This document shows positions 24,601 through 32,985 of a stretch of 64,000 nucleotides of DNA, piece by piece. The stretch comes from Chrysemys picta bellii (Eukaryota > Chordata > Testudines > Emydidae). Below the pieces are notes generated by a model. The model ran no database searches, had not been told where the DNA came from, and was given only the letters and a program-made list of their open reading frames with translations. Made by a program: the position numbers and the translations under genes. Position 1 is the first letter of the stretch. The number at the start of each line of letters is the position of its first letter. The stretch is from contig NC_088800.1 of NCBI RefSeq assembly GCF_011386835.1, positions 13,230,572 to 13,294,571 of the forward strand, written 5' to 3'.

Positions 24601-25526
24601 AGAGGCGTTGTCCCATGCATGCAGAGAACAGACATGACAACATTCTCTGGGTTTTTTTGTTTTTTTTTTTATCTCCCCCCCCCGGTCTCTTCTATATGGC
24701 ATTGTTGCTGCTCTCCAGGGCTTCAATATGGGAGCACCTTTTCTGCAGCCATGGGAGTTACGCTGACGCCCCAGCCTGATGGGTTGCATCTTGTCAGCAG
24801 ATGGCCAGGGGGCGCTCAATGCTCCCTTCTCCCTCCTTTCTCCCAACCTAACCCAGGTGGCTTCATAGCTTGGGCTCTCCTTATATTTTTCTATTTCTTT
24901 TGTGCAATATCCATGTTTATGCAGGGGAGGTGCTGATAAACACTGCCTGGAGCCAGGGCTAGGTCTTAGGAAAACTTTTGAAACTTGTGCTTATGTCCAT
25001 GAAATCTTCTCTTGCAATGCCCCCTGCTGTTCGAGTCCCTTCCTCCCTTTTCTGTCAGTGCACCTCATTCCTGACCTGTAGCACCCCTTGCCAGTCCGGT
25101 TGCCTCTCCTCCCCCTCTGAGCTTATGCACATCAGTCCTGACCTGCCAGTGTAAAGTGATACAGTCGTTTCCACATGTGGATTTATATTAGCCGGAGACT
25201 AGCTTGTGAGCCTCAAACCTATCATACTTATGACCCAGCACCTCAGGGATGAGAGGCTGCTAGTAGATTACAGGAATTTTCCTGCACGCCAGTCACACAA
25301 TCCTGGGACTGGTGGGTCTAGCAACTCAAAGGTGTATTTTAAATGCCAACCACCCAGAAAGGCCGTCATGTGCTTGGGAATGAGGCAGTGGGTGGTAGGC
25401 AGTGTTTGTTTTAACATAGACCCTTTCCTTGCCTGTTCCTTCTGGTGATGATTCATGGCTGACTTTCCTTTCCCAGATGCTCATTCATCAGAAGCACCAC
25501 CAGATGGCGAGGAGATCTTCTGCTGA
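445..25526 (+). CDS. AKAP13: AKAP13 (AKAP-Lbc, RhoGEF), 3' part, 15 coding exons
   Basis: Joined exons: 445-695, 2234-2359, 2475-2592, 4316-4564, 9990-10066, 11912-12093, 12177-12259, 14715-14894, 15788-15952, 18055-18125, 18664-18708, 20947-20997, 21547-21996, 24128-24431, 25477-25526. They total 2402 bases: two completing bases of a split codon, then 800 codons including the stop. All phases agree. The family is a scaffold that anchors protein kinase A and activates RhoA by nucleotide exchange. In window numbering, the Dbl-homology domain is about residues 1-195 and includes the conserved RITKYPV helix. The PH domain is about 235-340. A short coiled coil lies near 355-395 and a long one near 555-670. 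The end GEEIFC-stop matches the mammalian protein as I know it. The PKA-binding helix and C1 finger would lie upstream and are not seen. The convergent neighbour KLHL25 agrees with the vertebrate gene order. No frameshift or premature stop is seen. Confidence 0.96.
998..1349. mobile_element. Tc1/mariner-like short element inside the MITE
   Basis: The terminal repeat CACCTCTACCCCGATATAAC at the left is mirrored at 1328-1349. TA dinucleotides flank both ends (996-997 and 1350-1351), the usual mariner target duplication. It interrupts the outer MITE and is itself interrupted by CR1 sequence near 1169-1320. Confidence 0.75.
1169..1320 (-). mobile_element. CR1 LINE 3'-end fragment
   Basis: The sequence has the complement of a CR1 tail: ATCATAGAATATCAGGG, then AAGGGACCTCAGGAGGTCAT and TAGTCCAACCCCCTGCTC. 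Only the 3' end is present, as usual for 5'-truncated CR1 copies. It is the innermost layer of the nest. Confidence 0.85.
1442..1691. mobile_element. Short MITE with GTCTAC ends
   Basis: The left end ATGTCTACCCAGCAAAGAAA and the right end TTTCTTTGCTGCGTAGACAT are inverted copies. The interior is GC-rich and has no gene. A related truncated copy lies at about 55351-55529. Confidence 0.65.
1860..2040 (+). repeat. MIR-like SINE remnant
   Basis: The order of short blocks resembles a MIR core: a 'gggacctggattc' box, then 'ctctgtgactctgggcaagc', then a pyrimidine-rich tail. It is strongly diverged. Confidence 0.35.
2234..2359 (+). CDS. AKAP13: AKAP13 window exon 2 (DH domain)
   Basis: The acceptor is TTGCAG at 2228-2233 and the donor GTAGGA at 2360. 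The exon has 42 whole codons with phase 0 at both ends. It reads from [18 protein letters not shown] to RFQAFIK. Confidence 0.96.
2475..2592 (+). CDS. AKAP13: AKAP13 window exon 3 (DH domain, RITKYPV helix)
   Basis: The acceptor is TTTTTAG ending at 2474 and the donor GTAGAG at 2593. There are 39 codons plus one base. The intron before it is only 115 bases. It encodes [16 protein letters not shown], the most conserved Rho-binding helix of DH domains. Confidence 0.96.
2593..4315 (+). other. AKAP13 intron, no recognised feature
   Basis: About 1.7 kb of AT-rich single-copy-looking sequence. I recognise no repeat, exon or RNA gene in it. Confidence 0.6.
4316..4564 (+). CDS. AKAP13: AKAP13 window exon 4 (end of DH, start of PH)
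   Basis: The acceptor is CCTTAAG ending at 4315 and the donor GTGAGA at 4565. It starts with two bases completing a Glu codon and ends in phase 1. It covers the last DH helix, the linker [12 protein letters not shown] and the first PH strand ending in GRLK. Confidence 0.95.
5241..5490. repeat. Possible fragment of a hAT-type repeat
   Basis: The pattern 'gaggggtagccaaatgt', 'gagccgcatacg' and 'cttcagaagtt' followed by GC-rich sequence resembles a family of reptile hAT-like elements. The ends are not resolved. Confidence 0.35.
6269..7469. mobile_element. 1.2-kb hAT-type element with internal minisatellite
   Basis: The ends are inverted (TAGGGTTACCAT at the left, ATGGTAACCCT-type at the right). 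An exact 8-bp target duplication ATGAAAGT flanks it (6261-6268 and 7470-7477). The interior is a GC-rich tandem array. A relative with the same ends and a different filling lies at 34784-35146. Insertion into the older hAT relic shows it is younger than that relic. Confidence 0.85.
6705..7395 (+). repeat. G-rich minisatellite inside the hAT element
   Basis: Repeating units of the form 'gggggcagtcaggggacaag' with 'gttctggggggg' spacers recur about every 60-110 bases. Two units near 7010-7175 are almost identical over roughly 100 bases. Long open frames here (for example 6841-7302) are by-products of the repeats. Confidence 0.85.
7587..7871 (-). pseudogene. hAT transposase C-terminal fragment
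   Basis: The 94-residue frame contains [20 protein letters not shown] and KKQAALSP. This is the order seen in the hAT-family C-terminal dimerisation region. There is no DDE-type catalytic core or BED zinc finger here, and the frame breaks after AALSPANC compared with the expected continuation. It is therefore a dead fragment that would not give an active transposase. It lies antisense in an AKAP13 intron. Confidence 0.85.
8218..8362 (-). repeat. Turtle-type interspersed repeat (SINE-like)
   Basis: The blocks 'aggagtacttgtggcacctt', 'agagactaacaaatttatta' and 'cttcatcggatgcatgcagt' occur in the order I know from a high-copy turtle repeat. The exact class and ends cannot be settled from one copy. 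The strand is inferred from the usual orientation of its tail. Confidence 0.55.
9990..10066 (+). CDS. AKAP13: AKAP13 window exon 5 (PH domain)
   Basis: The acceptor is TTGTAG ending at 9989 and the donor GTAAGG at 10067. Two bases complete a Glu codon, then 25 codons, ending in phase 0. It reads [20 protein letters not shown] strands beta 2-3. Confidence 0.95.
10067..11911 (+). other. AKAP13 intron with a GC-rich hAT element
   Basis: It holds one short hAT element at 10923-11287. The remaining sequence at 10067-10914 and 11296-11911 shows nothing I recognise. Confidence 0.75.
10923..11287. mobile_element. GC-rich hAT MITE with CAGGGCCGGCTC ends
   Basis: It begins CAGGGCCGGCTCCAGG and ends with the complement of AGGGCCGGCTCTGG. 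The 8-mer GGAAGAGA flanks it at 10915-10922 and 11288-11295. Its AAGCATGTGCTTGG block and 'gcaaaaaagcc' block also occur in the inverted copy at 51995-52372. Confidence 0.85.
11912..12093 (+). CDS. AKAP13: AKAP13 window exon 6 (PH domain)
   Basis: The acceptor is CTGAAG ending at 11911 and the donor GTAAGT at 12094. It has 60 codons plus two bases. It encodes [18 protein letters not shown] and the C-terminal PH helix [15 protein letters not shown] with its conserved Trp. Confidence 0.96.
12177..12259 (+). CDS. AKAP13: AKAP13 window exon 7 (post-PH acidic linker)
   Basis: The acceptor is CATGCAG ending at 12176 and the donor GTAAGG at 12260. The preceding intron is only 83 bases. It has one base, 27 codons and one base. 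It reads [18 protein letters not shown], an acidic linker leading into a coiled coil. Confidence 0.95.
12260..14714 (+). other. AKAP13 intron, mostly unrecognised
   Basis: An AT-rich block at about 14040-14510 with 'aaaaataaaaataaaa' runs may be an old interspersed repeat. I see no other repeat or exon. It ends in the acceptor ACCCACAG at 14714. Confidence 0.55.
14715..14894 (+). CDS. AKAP13: AKAP13 window exon 8 (short coiled coil)
   Basis: The acceptor is ACAG ending at 14714 and the donor GTAAAC at 14895. It has two completing bases, 59 codons and one base. The stretch [19 protein letters not shown] has heptad leucines, followed by a Ser-rich turn and [11 protein letters not shown]. Confidence 0.95.
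14895..15787 (+). other. AKAP13 intron, no recognised feature
   Basis: About 0.9 kb. I recognise no repeat or gene in it. Confidence 0.6.
15788..15952 (+). CDS. AKAP13: AKAP13 window exon 9 (linker, RRAETFGGF motif)
   Basis: The acceptor is CTTTCAG ending at 15787 and the donor GTAAGT at 15953. It contains [20 protein letters not shown], a conserved basic-Thr stretch that looks like a basophilic kinase site. The final codon is split as T|GT, giving Cys where mammals have Gly. Confidence 0.93.
16010..16250 (-). repeat. MIR-like SINE remnant
   Basis: 'cccatttgacagatggggaa', 'gtctgtgactgagc' and 'gggaatagatgccagctctc' occur in the order of a MIR core read on the minus strand. Confidence 0.5.
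17025..17170 (+). repeat. MIR-like SINE remnant
   Basis: 'cctgggttctattcccaact', 'ctgccactcactccctgtgt' and 'gaccttgggcaagcctcat' match the order of a MIR core on the plus strand. Confidence 0.6.
18055..18125 (+). CDS. AKAP13: AKAP13 window exon 10
   Basis: The acceptor is CTTTTAG ending at 18054 and the donor GTACTA at 18126. It has two completing bases plus 23 codons. It reads an acidic stretch followed by [12 protein letters not shown], another basic-Thr/Ser kinase-like site. Confidence 0.94.
18126..18663 (+). other. AKAP13 intron, AT-rich
   Basis: About 0.5 kb with no recognisable repeat or exon. Confidence 0.6.
18664..18708 (+). CDS. AKAP13: AKAP13 window exon 11 (45-bp micro-exon)
   Basis: The acceptor is TTACAG ending at 18663 and the donor GTAAGA at 18709. 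Fifteen whole codons read [15 protein letters not shown]. It is in phase 0 at both ends, so skipping it would keep the frame. Confidence 0.93.
19605..19936. mobile_element. Foldback hAT MITE (CAGGGATCGGCAACC ends)
   Basis: An exact 8-bp duplication GTTTAAAG flanks it (19597-19604 and 19937-19944). Left and right halves are inverted copies over most of their length, so one strand could fold into a hairpin. Internal blocks 'ggttcggccgatcgcagctc' and 'ccaatgggggctgcgggaag' are shared with other hAT copies in the window. Confidence 0.9.
20281..20840. repeat. GC-rich palindromic interspersed repeat
   Basis: The left part (about 20291-20399) is an imperfect palindrome around 'gtcatggacaagtca' and 'tgacctgtccatgac'. 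A GC-rich body rich in 'ctgggg' and 'cagcag' follows, then 'aatccgtgacttccgctacc' near the right end. It is a known kind of turtle interspersed repeat, but I cannot give its class. Confidence 0.6.
20947..20997 (+). CDS. AKAP13: AKAP13 window exon 12 (51 bp)
   Basis: The acceptor is CTTGCAG ending at 20946 and the donor GTAGGT at 20998. Seventeen codons read [17 protein letters not shown], the beginning of the long C-terminal helix. It is in phase 0 at both ends. Confidence 0.93.
20998..21546 (+). other. AKAP13 intron with a CR1 fragment
   Basis: The CR1 3'-end fragment at about 21181-21410 occupies much of it. The acceptor is CCTCAG at 21541-21546. Confidence 0.75.
21181..21410 (-). mobile_element. 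CR1 LINE 3'-end fragment
   Basis: 'catagactttaaggtcagaa', 'gggaccattatgatcatctg' and 'gtctgaccccctgcatg' are the complement of a CR1 3' end, antisense to AKAP13. Confidence 0.8.
21547..21996 (+). CDS. AKAP13: AKAP13 window exon 13 (150-codon coiled coil)
   Basis: The acceptor ends at 21546 and the donor is GTAATC at 21997. It has exactly 150 codons, with phase 0 at both ends. From [20 protein letters not shown] it runs into about 110 residues dominated by Glu, Lys, Arg and Gln with spaced Leu, a single long coiled coil. In the family this region supports self-association and partner binding. Its GC content is much higher than the flanking introns. Confidence 0.96.
21997..24127 (+). other. 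AKAP13 intron, largely unrecognised
   Basis: A short CR1-like scrap lies near 22120-22165 ('gcaggaggtcagactagg'). The rest shows no repeat or exon I can name. A 93-codon minus-strand frame at 23450-23731 has no family resemblance. Confidence 0.6.
24128..24431 (+). CDS. AKAP13: AKAP13 window exon 14 (C-terminal linker)
   Basis: The acceptor is TTTGCAG ending at 24127 and the donor GTGAGT at 24432. It has 101 codons plus one base. It contains [18 protein letters not shown], the [10 protein letters not shown] motif and a Lys-rich tract, all features of the AKAP13 C-terminus. Confidence 0.95.
24432..25476 (+). other. Last AKAP13 intron
   Basis: A T-rich and then C-rich tract lies at 24651-24690. 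No repeat family or exon is recognised. It ends in TTTCCCAG at 25476. Confidence 0.65.
25477..25526 (+). CDS. AKAP13: AKAP13 window exon 15 (C-terminus and stop)
   Basis: Two bases complete an Asp codon, then 15 residues ending in PPDGEEIFC and a TGA stop at 25524-25526. The EGEEIFC-type ending is a strong AKAP13 mark. Confidence 0.96.
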
Positions 25527-26894
25527 ATGTCTGCTCCTAATTCTGCAGGGATGAGCCTCCCTCTCCACTGTACTGTGTTAGAAGCTGTACATGCATCTGA
25601 TGGGGCCAAAGCATGAGCAGCTCTCCCTCTGCACATCAATCATTCTCAGCCTTTGTACAGTGGAAACCTCCCCGCCCACATTTTGCAGCACACTTTTGGC
25701 TCCTGCGCCCCACCAGCTCTCTCCGTGTTAAATAAAACATTTGTAAAGGCTGCACGTGGTGGGAAAGGGGCTCTCTCCTGCGGTTTTTTATGAATTCTGG
25801 CTGCAGAGGCTGACCACACTGCAAACAGCACCCACTTCGGGTGCAAATCTCGGTTGAAAGTAGGAATAGATGTTCCCAGTCTCCTCTTACTGCTAAAGGA
25901 TGAAAGACTATGGCCCAAAGGGTCTGTGCCTCCAAATTCTCCTTTTCTGGGGAATACAACCAAAACCAAGCATTTAGCAAAAGGCCAGGACTCTGAAAAT
26001 GGTGCGTACACACTGGCATATAGATATACTATATACATATGTAAGTGTCTATGTATTCACTGGGATTTACAGTCTGTACAGACAAACTGGGTTAGCTTAG
26101 CTCGGCCCAACGATACCTGATGACTTTCAGGGAGCATGTAGATATTAAATATCTTAGCCTTAATGCTCAGAGTGTATCTTTATTGGCCCTCATGCCCCTT
26201 CCAAGCACATTGTATGTTACATGCTTCATTTCAGAAAGGTACCAAACACTAGGCAGCAGCAACAGTGTAAAAAAAAAATACAATCAGAAGTTACTCCCAA
26301 AGGATTTCTTTGGGGCAGAGGAATTAAAATTTAATCCGATTGGAGCACCAAACAAAATGTCTTTGGATGTGTTAAAAACACGATCCAGAAAGGAAAAAGG
26401 ATGCTGTACTTGTGAAGTAATCCCAGGAAGCCAGAACAGACCGTGTTCAAGTGACAACTGCTTTTTAATGTGTGTGAGTTACAGTCTATTCCCTCCTCTT
26501 CCTGAGCAAGGCTTTCTTTGTCAGATTACGTTTCTCCGGCAAGATGTCATTTGGGATCAACACTGTCTTGTTACAAATTCACTGTCCCATCATAAAAACC
26601 CAAGAGAACCTTCCATTCGGGAATCACTTTTTTTAACCTACTGCCTGTGATTTTCTTCCCCTGGCGTTTTAGTGATGCCATCTGTATGATCACTGGGCTT
26701 CTGTTTCTCCAGATTCTGTCAGCTTGTATAGCTCATTTCTAACCCAAAGCAACTTCATAGCAATTTCCAGAGCACTCAAACAAGATGGCAGAGGTTGTAA
26801 CCTGAGGTGGGGAATAACTTGTGTGAGCAGATGAACAGGAAGGAACATAAAGCCTAGTATTTATGCACGTACAGTCCTGTGTGCTTACGTACAC

Positions 26895-27120
26895 TTACTG
26901 GGGAGACAGTGTCCCCTAATGGGCTGAACGTTCAGGAGGCCAGAGTCCTGCTCCCAGTACCATCATTGACTCACTGTGTGCAAGTCTCCTAGCCGCTCTT
27001 TGCCTCAGTTTCTCCATCTGCAAAATTGGGATCGTAATCATTCCCTGTGAGAATTAGCAGATGTGCCCCCAATGCATTCACGATGCAAGGTGTTATACGA
27101 ATGCTAAGTACGGTGGTAAT
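26895..27120 (+). repeat. MIR-like SINE remnant in the 3'UTR
   Basis: 'gactcactgtgtgcaagtc', 'tgcctcagtttctccatctg' and 'caaaattgggat' follow the MIR order on the plus strand. Confidence 0.55.
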
Positions 27121-30100
27121 GTGTGAAGACCAAGGGAGATACATGCACAAAGCTGAATTTTTGTTTCTAAATTCTGTTCTTTCCACACACCTCAGGAGAT
27201 TTGCCTAAGCAGATTTGTAAATGTCATGAGACTCTATCCGCTTTGATCCCTTGAGCAGTTTGAAGCTGTTGTGGTCATTTCTTTTCCCACAGATTCTCCT
27301 TTTTAAAAAAAAAATTTGCACTATGTTTTGATTCTTATTTGCTTTATATCTCCTCACATGCTAGTTACATGCAGTAGATTTCAGAATTCTGTGCTAGCCT
27401 TTGTAATAACGAGCAACAGCAACATGGGTGCTTAGATTGGTCTGTCCGGATCAGTGGACTCCTGAATAGCCTGCTTGCTTTTGAAGCTCTCTGAACAATT
27501 CGTACTCAAAAAACAAAACAAAAGAAGTAAGATGTTTTCTGAGGTTATATTTTTGTTTTGTTTTTTTAAATATTATTTGGTGCTTGTTCTTAATTGCAAG
27601 CTGGGCTTGCAAAAATATTTATCTTTCTGTTTATTTGAAAGAGATCTGGTTTAGAAAAAAGTTTATTTTGTTTTATTTTTTTATTTTTCTTTTGTTTTTT
27701 TAAAGATGAGCTCTATCAACCCAATGGTTTTATTTTGTCATTGCACAGTACAAAACCAGGGTATGTTCAGTGCTGCATAGCAGCCCGTGTCCTGCCTGAA
27801 GAGCGGTTAGGTACAAGTGATTCCGGCTGGAGAGCTGCTTTCAAGGCGAAGTATCTCCAGGCCAGATACAAATTTGGGAAGAGAGGCAGTGGTTTTTGTA
27901 TGGAACCTTGCTGGCCCTCCGTTTTCTTGTTTAAACAGGTTTGTGTTATATATTCCCATACCTCTTTGAGGCGAGGTAAAAAGCCAAATATTGCTCTTGT
28001 TGGAAGGGCCTGATTCGCTGCCGTTGGAAACCAATGGGTGTCTTTCCATTGGCTTCAGCGGGCGTTGGTTCATGCCCTAAGGCTGGAGTGTGAGTTTTAG
28101 AAATAGGAGAAAACAACAGCCACCGCTAATTTAAAGAACCTCTGCCCTAATATTCGCCTGCTTGTGAAAGTGAATGTGCTAAAAGGAAATGTGGGAACCC
28201 AATCCAGTGTATGGCATGGTTACCAATTTGTACACACAACTTGTCTGGCTGGTATTTTTGAAGGATCCCATTTAGTTTGTAGGAGCGTTTGCCCGTGTGA
28301 GTGCTTTCTTCTGCCCCAGTGATGCATCTCCTCTTCACAAAGCCAGCACTTCTTGAACTTACAAAACAGCACACCTAAATAGAGGCACCTCCCCCAAGGG
28401 CAGTGGGGATGCATTGCCTCTCTCTCCAGTCCTATTGTAAATAGAATGGCATTCAATGCACTGTGTAAGCTCAGTCTGGATTTCACCAAGCGGATGGCTG
28501 CCCATGTTGTTAAAGTTATTTGTGTTTGTATTGTGGTGAACAGAAACCCTTTGTCATTGGAGGATACAAATTGTTGCGTGATTTGATTATATTCGATTAA
28601 AGACTGTAGTCCCGCCCTCCTCTTTCCTCCATTTTCTTTCATTTTTAGGGACCTGAAGGTTGGGTTTTTTTATCTATTTTGCTCAAGTTTTCCTTGAAAA
28701 GTTGGAACTGGTCCATGGAGATGGATTCCCACTCTGATCCCTGCAGATTATCCAGCATTACCCAGATAGTGCATGAGTGCATGGTCCCAGGTGTAGTGTT
28801 AAGTGGGTCAGTTTTAGCAGCACCAATGTTTTATTTTTTTCCTTTCCTGACCTTCATTAATGAATTATGTTGTTCCACTTCCATGCTTGGCATCTAACTC
28901 ATGTTTGTTGAGTGCACTTTATTTCCCACTGGGCTTCTAAGGCATGAGGCCTCTCAAAAGTCACCTGCTATGTGTTGTGCTGCTGCACAGTTCAGAAGTG
29001 GCTGCACGAATTCCTTACTGGAAAAGAGTCATTTGCAAGGAGCTGCAGTTTGAGCTCCCTTTGCTAGTTTGTCATTGATGGGAGTGTCGGATCTCCCTTA
29101 GGCTTGTGGCAAGGCTTGGCATGGTAACTGTTACTACACAGTAGAAGGAGCTTCAGAGAATAGCAGAGTGAAGGATGCAATTTCAGCATAAAAGATATCA
29201 GGTGGTCACTATTAGGGAACTTCTGGTCACACCAGCAATCTGTGATCAGACTGCAGCTGTAGCAAACGGTCCCTAGAATCGAAGGGATTGCCTGGGATTT
29301 GATGTCAGCATCTTTTACATGAAGTGATCATCTCAATATATAATTTTCGCTTTAAATGGAGTCTGTCTTGTCACTTCCTTCGTTGCTTTTTGGTTATATT
29401 GAGACAATCAGGCGAATTCCTTCCCCTCCCCATCCCTAATACAGTCTGGGAAGGAGGTTAGAAGTTACAAAATATTTAAGTGTGAAGTCTGCATAATTTC
29501 GGCTTTGAAGAGATGTAGGAGCCGTGGTGGGAAAGAAGCTTTCCGTGTTATTTTGTTTAGCCCAAAGTTCAGAATGTGTGAATTTTACCACTGTCCCCTT
29601 CCAAAGGTAGTGAGTTGAGAACCCTCTCTTTTCTTGTGGGATTCATCTATTCCTCAGCCTTTTGGTTAATCCCTTCGGAAACCTAGCCCAACTCCCCGGC
29701 TTGGAAGACTCATCTTGCACGTGACGCTGGAGGAAAATCAAAAGCAGCAATGCTGCTAGTGGGTTGAGGCAGGGGTTGGAGGGATTGGCTTCCCCCCAGG
29801 TAAAGCAGAGACATGGCATTGGCATCAATATCACCTCCCTAGCAAGGGTGGAGAATGCTATGTAAAGAGCAACACTTCCATTGAGGTCTTACTAGATAGA
29901 GAAAGAGGAGATAGAAAGTAAGAAACTCGGAGTAAGGCATGTAGCCAATGAGTGAAGTGCAATGAGGCTATTTGCGTGTACTAAACTCTTTATTATACAG
30001 TACCTCCGGGGACCTCATAGGCTGTGTCTCTGGGATGGGAGCACTTGCTTTCAGTTGAGATGGCTGGAGCTTTTCACTACAGATAGCTCTTGAAGTCTGA

Positions 30101-31048
30101 CCACAGGTCTAAATTTAGATTGGTCTGATTTATATTTTCTTTCACGGGTATTTGTAGAGTCTGGTAATCTTCACACCTTCTTTGGGTTCCTAAAACACCC
30201 TGAAGCTTTCACTGATCCTGTCCACTATGCCAGAGAGCCTTGAAGACAGGCTAGGGAGAGTGTAGTGGGTGCCAAATCTCATGGGAGTTGTCTGGGATAG
30301 CCGGATAGCTAGGCATGGAAGACTGGTCAGAGGTGGCAACAAAGGATTTGATTGCCCCTTTAAACTTACCATAACATTCCTTGTTAACCAGAACTCTGGA
30401 AACTATTCTGCCTGCTGGCCAGGTTTGTAAACTTAAAATAATTTAAGTTAACCTATGAAATAAATCCTCCCCAAGTACTCGTAATTCTTATTTCATTTGT
30501 CAGAAGGGGCAGCGATCCATGATTAGTTCTCTCTCCAATGGTCTAGCTAAGTTTTAAAGATAGGCAAGCTGAACTGGTTTAGGCTTGGACCTCTCATGCT
30601 CTTGAGTAATCGGAAGACCACTATCAATATCTCTTTTAGGATCTCATTGCCTTTTCCCTGCACATGCACTTCACTGACATTGAAGTTCTGCCCTAAAATA
30701 TTCTGCTTCCGTTGCCTGGAGGGACGAAAGGATGTAGTTCGCTGCTTTGCATACAGCAGTAACCTTTGTATGTATTTTTAAAAGTCTATAAATATTGATC
30801 ACATTCACACTCTTATGTATTTTTAACTCTATTCTTTATTAATAATGAACACTGACTCAGAACAGCTATGTCCAGTTCAGTTTGCCTGTGGTTAAAGTTT
30901 AGCCTCGTGTTTATTTTGTACTAATATGGAATGCACTAGAGCAATCCACAGACTGTTGAGGATGTGCATTATAATAACACTCTATACCTCTGCATCCAGT
31001 TCTTGGGTTTTTTTATGCTTTGCATTTTTTTTCATGTTGAATCTGTAA

Positions 31049-31070
31049 AATAAATAAAAATAAAAAAGTT
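31049..31070 (+). terminator. AKAP13: Candidate poly(A) signals
   Basis: Overlapping AATAAA hexamers occur at 31049 and just after in an A-rich stretch. This could be an alternative end of AKAP13, though the low complexity makes chance hits likely. Confidence 0.35.
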
Positions 31071-31283
31071 AAAACGTTGCAAAAATAAAATTTAAAAAAG
31101 AGGGTAAAACAATAATTGCTGTATGTTAATTTGTAATTATGTAAAAAGTGAGCAGGTTATTGTCTGTAAAATTCTTCAGTTTTTCTGTAATTTGCCAGAA
31201 CCCATTAGGTTTTGTAACAAGCTTTTATTTATCTTCCTTTCTAGTTAGCAGCAACCTCTTGTAAAGTCATTTTTTTTCCTCTA

Positions 31284-31289
31284 AATAAA
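31284..31289 (+). terminator. AKAP13: Candidate main poly(A) signal of AKAP13
   Basis: AATAAA, followed about 20 bases on by the GT-rich 'gcactgtgtccgattt'. This spacing fits a cleavage site near 31305. Confidence 0.5.
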
Positions 31290-31544
31290 TTTGATTTTAA
31301 GTCTGAGCACTGTGTCCGATTTACTGCCATCCCTGTAGTTTTCCTTTTATTGATGGGATTTATTGCGATGAAAGAGAATGAATGGGGAGGAAAGAGAATT
31401 GACCTTACCAGTAACAGATATTCCCAGCTTTAACTTAAAAATCCCTACATGTATGTTTGAGGATGTTTAAAATATGTGAACATTTATTTCCCCCTCTGTA
31501 AAGTTTAAATTTTCTGGAGAAAAGGGAATTGTCTTGATTTGGGA

Positions 31545-31712
31545 TGAGACATAATGTGGGAGGCAGATTATTCCACATCTGCCCACTTCAAGGTTTCTTG
31601 CACCTTCCTCTGTAGCATCTGGTGCTGGCCACTATCAGAGACAGGATATGGGACGAGATGGACCCCTGGCCTGATTCAGTCTGGCAATTGCTGTGTTCCT
31701 GTGTCTACCCTA
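31545..31712 (+). mobile_element. CR1 LINE 3'-end fragment
   Basis: 'aaggtttcttgcaccttcct', 'gcatctggtgctggccacta' and 'gacaggatatgggacgagat' match a plus-strand CR1 3' end. Confidence 0.75.
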
Positions 31713-31834
31713 CCCTTCAGGGATCATCAGCACTGAAAATAGGTCTGATTGTATCCCTGAAGAATACAAGCAGGGCCATAAAGCTGTACGTGTCTTCGTA
31801 ACAATTCTGCGGCCATGCTGGTCATGAGGAACAG

Positions 31835-32035
31835 AATCGAGATATGGTGGACAGGGAGGCAGGAGAGTTGGATTCTGTTCCTAGCTCAGCCAATCAGTAG
31901 CTGTGTGACTGAGACTAAGTTGCATTTCCCTCTGTATGCCTCAACTTCCCCATCTGGAAGACGGGTATAATGATATTTGACTCTGTTTGATACAGCTTTT
32001 TGTCCATAGATCTCGGCTCTTTACAAGGAGGGTAA
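31835..32035 (+). repeat. MIR-like SINE remnant
   Basis: 'ggattctgttcctagctcag', 'gtagctgtgtgactgagac' and 'cctcaacttccccatctgg' follow the MIR order. Confidence 0.5.
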
Positions 32036-32135
32036 GTACCATTACCATAGCACCTTCAACTCCAGAAACACAGACTTCTATTGTTACACTCAGATACATG
32101 CTGTTAGCTGGGGTAGGCTGTGCTATGGCTTATAA

Positions 32136-32330
32136 CAGGGATAGGCAACCTTTGGCCCACTTTCCCGCCAGGGAAAAGCCGCTGGCAGGCTGGAACGGTT
32201 TGTTTACCTGCAAAGTCTGCAGGTTCGGCCGATCGCAGCTCCCACTGGCTGCGGTTTGCTGTCCCAGGCCAATGGGGGCTATGAGAAGCGGCGCGGGCTG
32301 AGGCATGTGCTGGCCGCCGCTTCCAGCAAG
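32136..32330. mobile_element. Truncated foldback hAT MITE
   Basis: The left half begins CAGGGATAGGCAACC and shares the core 'ggttcggccgatcgcagctc' with the copy at 19605. It stops at the central loop, so the right half is missing. Confidence 0.8.
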
Positions 32331-32765
32331 GTTATTGCTTGCTCCAATCCTTTGTTTGCTCCACAAACTGAACTTCAACATAGATTCTCCCCAAGTGTAA
32401 GGACAACAGAGCCTGCACCACCTGTCCTTTTACTTTGTTTGTGGATGCAGATTAATTGCTTTTACTCAATATAGGTTATTTTACCTGTCTTCACATGGGA
32501 GCTATGGAGACTTTGATCAATATACTCAATGCTCGCTAAGTGCCTCTCTCTCTAACCTCAGCTGGAATGCTTGTTAGTGGCTTCTGAGAGCCACATTGAA
32601 TCCCAACATGTCTTCCTGTGCCACCTAAACCAATAGTGCACAGCAGGAACTACTTGTTCTCTCCTTCTCTCTCTCTCTCTCAGGGTGGATATACAGTATT
32701 TTCCCCAAAGGCCATGTCGAGTTAGGGCACTAGCCTTTTCCGAACTGATCCCATTGTGGTGAAGT
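32331..32765. other. Intergenic, no gene seen
   Basis: A CT dinucleotide run lies near 32661-32683. Nothing else is recognised. Confidence 0.6.
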
Positions 32766-32773
32766 GCTTATAC

Positions 32774-32977
32774 CAGTGTTTCCCAAACTTGGGACGCCGC
32801 TTGTGTAGCGGTGCGGGACAAGGGGTTTGCTGGCCGCCGCTTCCCGCAGCCCACATTGGCCTGGAGCAGCGAACCGCAGCCAGTGGGAGCTGCGATCGGC
32901 TGAACTTGCGGACGTGGCAGGTAAACAAACCAGGGGCTTTCCCTACACAAGTGACGTCCCAAGTTTGGGAAACACTG
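32774..32977. mobile_element. Internally deleted hAT MITE (CAGTGTTTCCC ends)
   Basis: An exact 8-bp duplication GCTTATAC flanks it (32766-32773 and 32978-32985). Both ends are kept, but most of the left arm is lost, giving 204 bases where relatives have about 330. Confidence 0.9.
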
Positions 32978-32985
32978 GCTTATAC

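Larger units (their letters stand above)
25527..31310 (+). other. Probable AKAP13 3'UTR
   Basis: After the stop there are 5.8 kb without a coding exon or young transposon. A MIR-like remnant at about 26895-27120 is the only repeat I recognise. T-rich and A-rich tracts lie at 27300-27710 and 31020-31110. The end is inferred from an AATAAA at 31284 and from the return of transposons just beyond. Shorter forms are possible. Confidence 0.55.

Noticed and set aside
26120..26650. 176-codon frame in the AKAP13 3'UTR
   Set aside because: No family resemblance. It lies in the same strand as the UTR without a convincing start context.
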